From contig JAEZHS010000110.1 in NCBI GenBank assembly GCA_023436825.1, positions 1-18,029 on the forward strand: 18,029 nt of DNA. The letters are read 5' to 3'. Made by a program: the position numbers and the translations under genes. Below are positions 17,201-18,029 of the stretch, piece by piece. This DNA is from Pseudomonadota bacterium. GTDB lineage: Bacteria; Pseudomonadota; Alphaproteobacteria; Reyranellales; Reyranellaceae. The notes beneath the pieces were generated by a model. It made no database searches. It was not told where the DNA came from and saw nothing but the letters and a program-made list of their open reading frames with translations. Positions within the stretch are counted from its first letter, which is position 1, and each line of letters opens with the position of its first letter.

Positions 17201-18029
17201 ATGGCGAAGAGCAGCACACGCGCAGCCGGCAACAAGCAGGGCCGCACGAATCAAGGTGGCGCGAACGACGCCGGCGCCGATGCCGGCAAGTCGGATACGG
17301 CAATGGCCGGCGCCATGGCCGGCGCCGGAGTGTCGCAGCGTGCGATGACGGATCCTGCATCCCAAAGCGCGATTGCCGCGCTGCGGCAGGACCATCGGCG
17401 TGTCGAGGGACTGTTCACCGAGTTCGAATCGGCGACCGAAGAGCAACAAAAGCAGGAGCTGGTCGAGAAAATCTGCATGGAGCTCAACATCCATACCCGG
17501 CTGGAAGAGGAGATCTTCTATCCCGCCTGCCGCGAGGCCATCGACGACGAGGACCTCATGGACGAGGCCCAGGTCGAGCATGACGCGGCCAAGCTGCTGA
17601 TCGCCGATCTGTCGGAAGCGTCGAGCGACGACGCGTACTACGACGCAAAGGTGAAGTTGCTTTCCGAGATGATCAAGCACCATGTCGCCGAGGAAGAGAA
17701 GCCCGGTCAGGGCGTGTTCGCCAAGGCACAGGCGCACAATGTCGACAAGCCGGCGCTCGCCACCGAGTTGGCCGAACGCAAGCAGGAACTGCAGAGGCGC
17801 GGTATGCGCCTGGGACCGAGCCGCGCCGTTTCACTCAACCTGGACATCAGCAACCTGACGGAGGACCGTATGGCGAGATATTCGGACATGGATCGCGACG
17901 ACCGCGGCCGCTTCTCGAGCGGCCGTGGCGGTTCGCGCAGCCGTTATGACGATGACGACGATGATCGCGGCGGCCGCGGCCGCGGCGGTTGGTTCGGGGA
18001 TTCCGAGGGCCATTCGCGAGCCGCACGCG
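17201..18029 (+). CDS. Hemerythrin-domain protein fused to an RG/Asp-rich stress-protein tail (3' end outside window)
   Basis: 276 residues are in the window, no stop reached; start ATG 17201 with GGAGGAG. Residues 1-52 are a disordered Ala/Gly/Lys-rich leader with a repeated 'MAGA'. Residues 55-175 are a bacterial hemerythrin (HHE) domain: H65 ('RQDHRRVEGLF'), H98/E102 ('NIHTRLEEEIFYP'), H127 ('VEHDAAK') and H160/H161 with following Glu residues ('IKHHVAEEEK'), enough to hold a di-iron centre. After a helical stretch to about 205, residues 224-276 are RG-, Asp- and Ser-rich, with 'DRDDRGRFSSGRGG' and 'GGWFGDSEGHSRAAR', the latter like the Gly-rich repeats of GsiB/KGG-type stress proteins. 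An internal ATG (17870, M224) in the same frame has its own GGAGG 5 bases upstream, so the tail may also be made separately. Likely role: O2, NO or iron handling under stress. Confidence 0.85.
   Translation, partial: MAKSSTRAAGNKQGRTNQGGANDAGADAGKSDTAMAGAMAGAGVSQRAMTDPASQSAIAALRQDHRRVEGLFTEFESATEEQQKQELVEKICMELNIHTRLEEEIFYPACREAIDDEDLMDEAQVEHDAAKLLIADLSEASSDDAYYDAKVKLLSEMIKHHVAEEEKPGQGVFAKAQAHNVDKPALATELAERKQELQRRGMRLGPSRAVSLNLDISNLTEDRMARYSDMDRDDRGRFSSGRGGSRSRYDDDDDDRGGRGRGGWFGDSEGHSRAAR

Overview
The window looks like chromosome of a high-GC alphaproteobacterium. The pointers are HWE/HisKA_2 histidine kinases, a CheB-CheR-PAS-HWE hybrid, Bug/TctC-type transport remnants and promoter-like boxes resembling those of the alphaproteobacterial EcfG stress sigma factor. 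A Rhizobiales- or Reyranella-like soil bacterium would fit, but the genus is a guess.

Left part (1-4331) is catabolic. A minus-strand operon holds a TauD/TfdA dioxygenase, a CoxG-like SRPBCC protein and the first codons of a probable TPP-dependent enzyme. It diverges from a plus-strand operon: a collapsed Bug/TctC solute-binding gene, a two-domain carboxymuconolactone-decarboxylase-like protein, an SDR oxidoreductase and an acetamidase/formamidase. The substrate cannot be read from the sequence.

Right part (4332-18029) reads as a signalling and stress-protection island. It holds an unusual REC-Crp fusion regulator, a small soluble HisKA_2 kinase, a ribbon-helix-helix protein and a minus-strand operon of CheB, the CheB-CheR-PAS-HWE kinase and a stand-alone receiver. 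No other chemotaxis gene is present. Next come a GNAT-like protein and two small unknown proteins, then manganese catalase followed directly by an NRAMP Mn transporter, an unknown 204-residue protein, and a hemerythrin fused in frame to an RG/Asp-rich stress-protein-like tail that runs off the window.

The most interesting pattern is a recurrent two-block element, GCAAC (variants GGAAC, GTAAC, CCAAC), 16-17 bases, then CGTT (variants CATT, AGTT, GGTT). It sits upstream and in the right orientation of most transcription units of the right half. It resembles the EcfG promoter (GGAAC-N16/17-CGTT) with a shifted -35. If real, it makes the right half one general-stress regulon: kinases and receivers for signalling, Mn uptake plus Mn catalase for peroxide, and a di-iron hemerythrin for O2/NO/iron handling. 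The element was found by eye with mismatches allowed, so it needs statistical and experimental testing.
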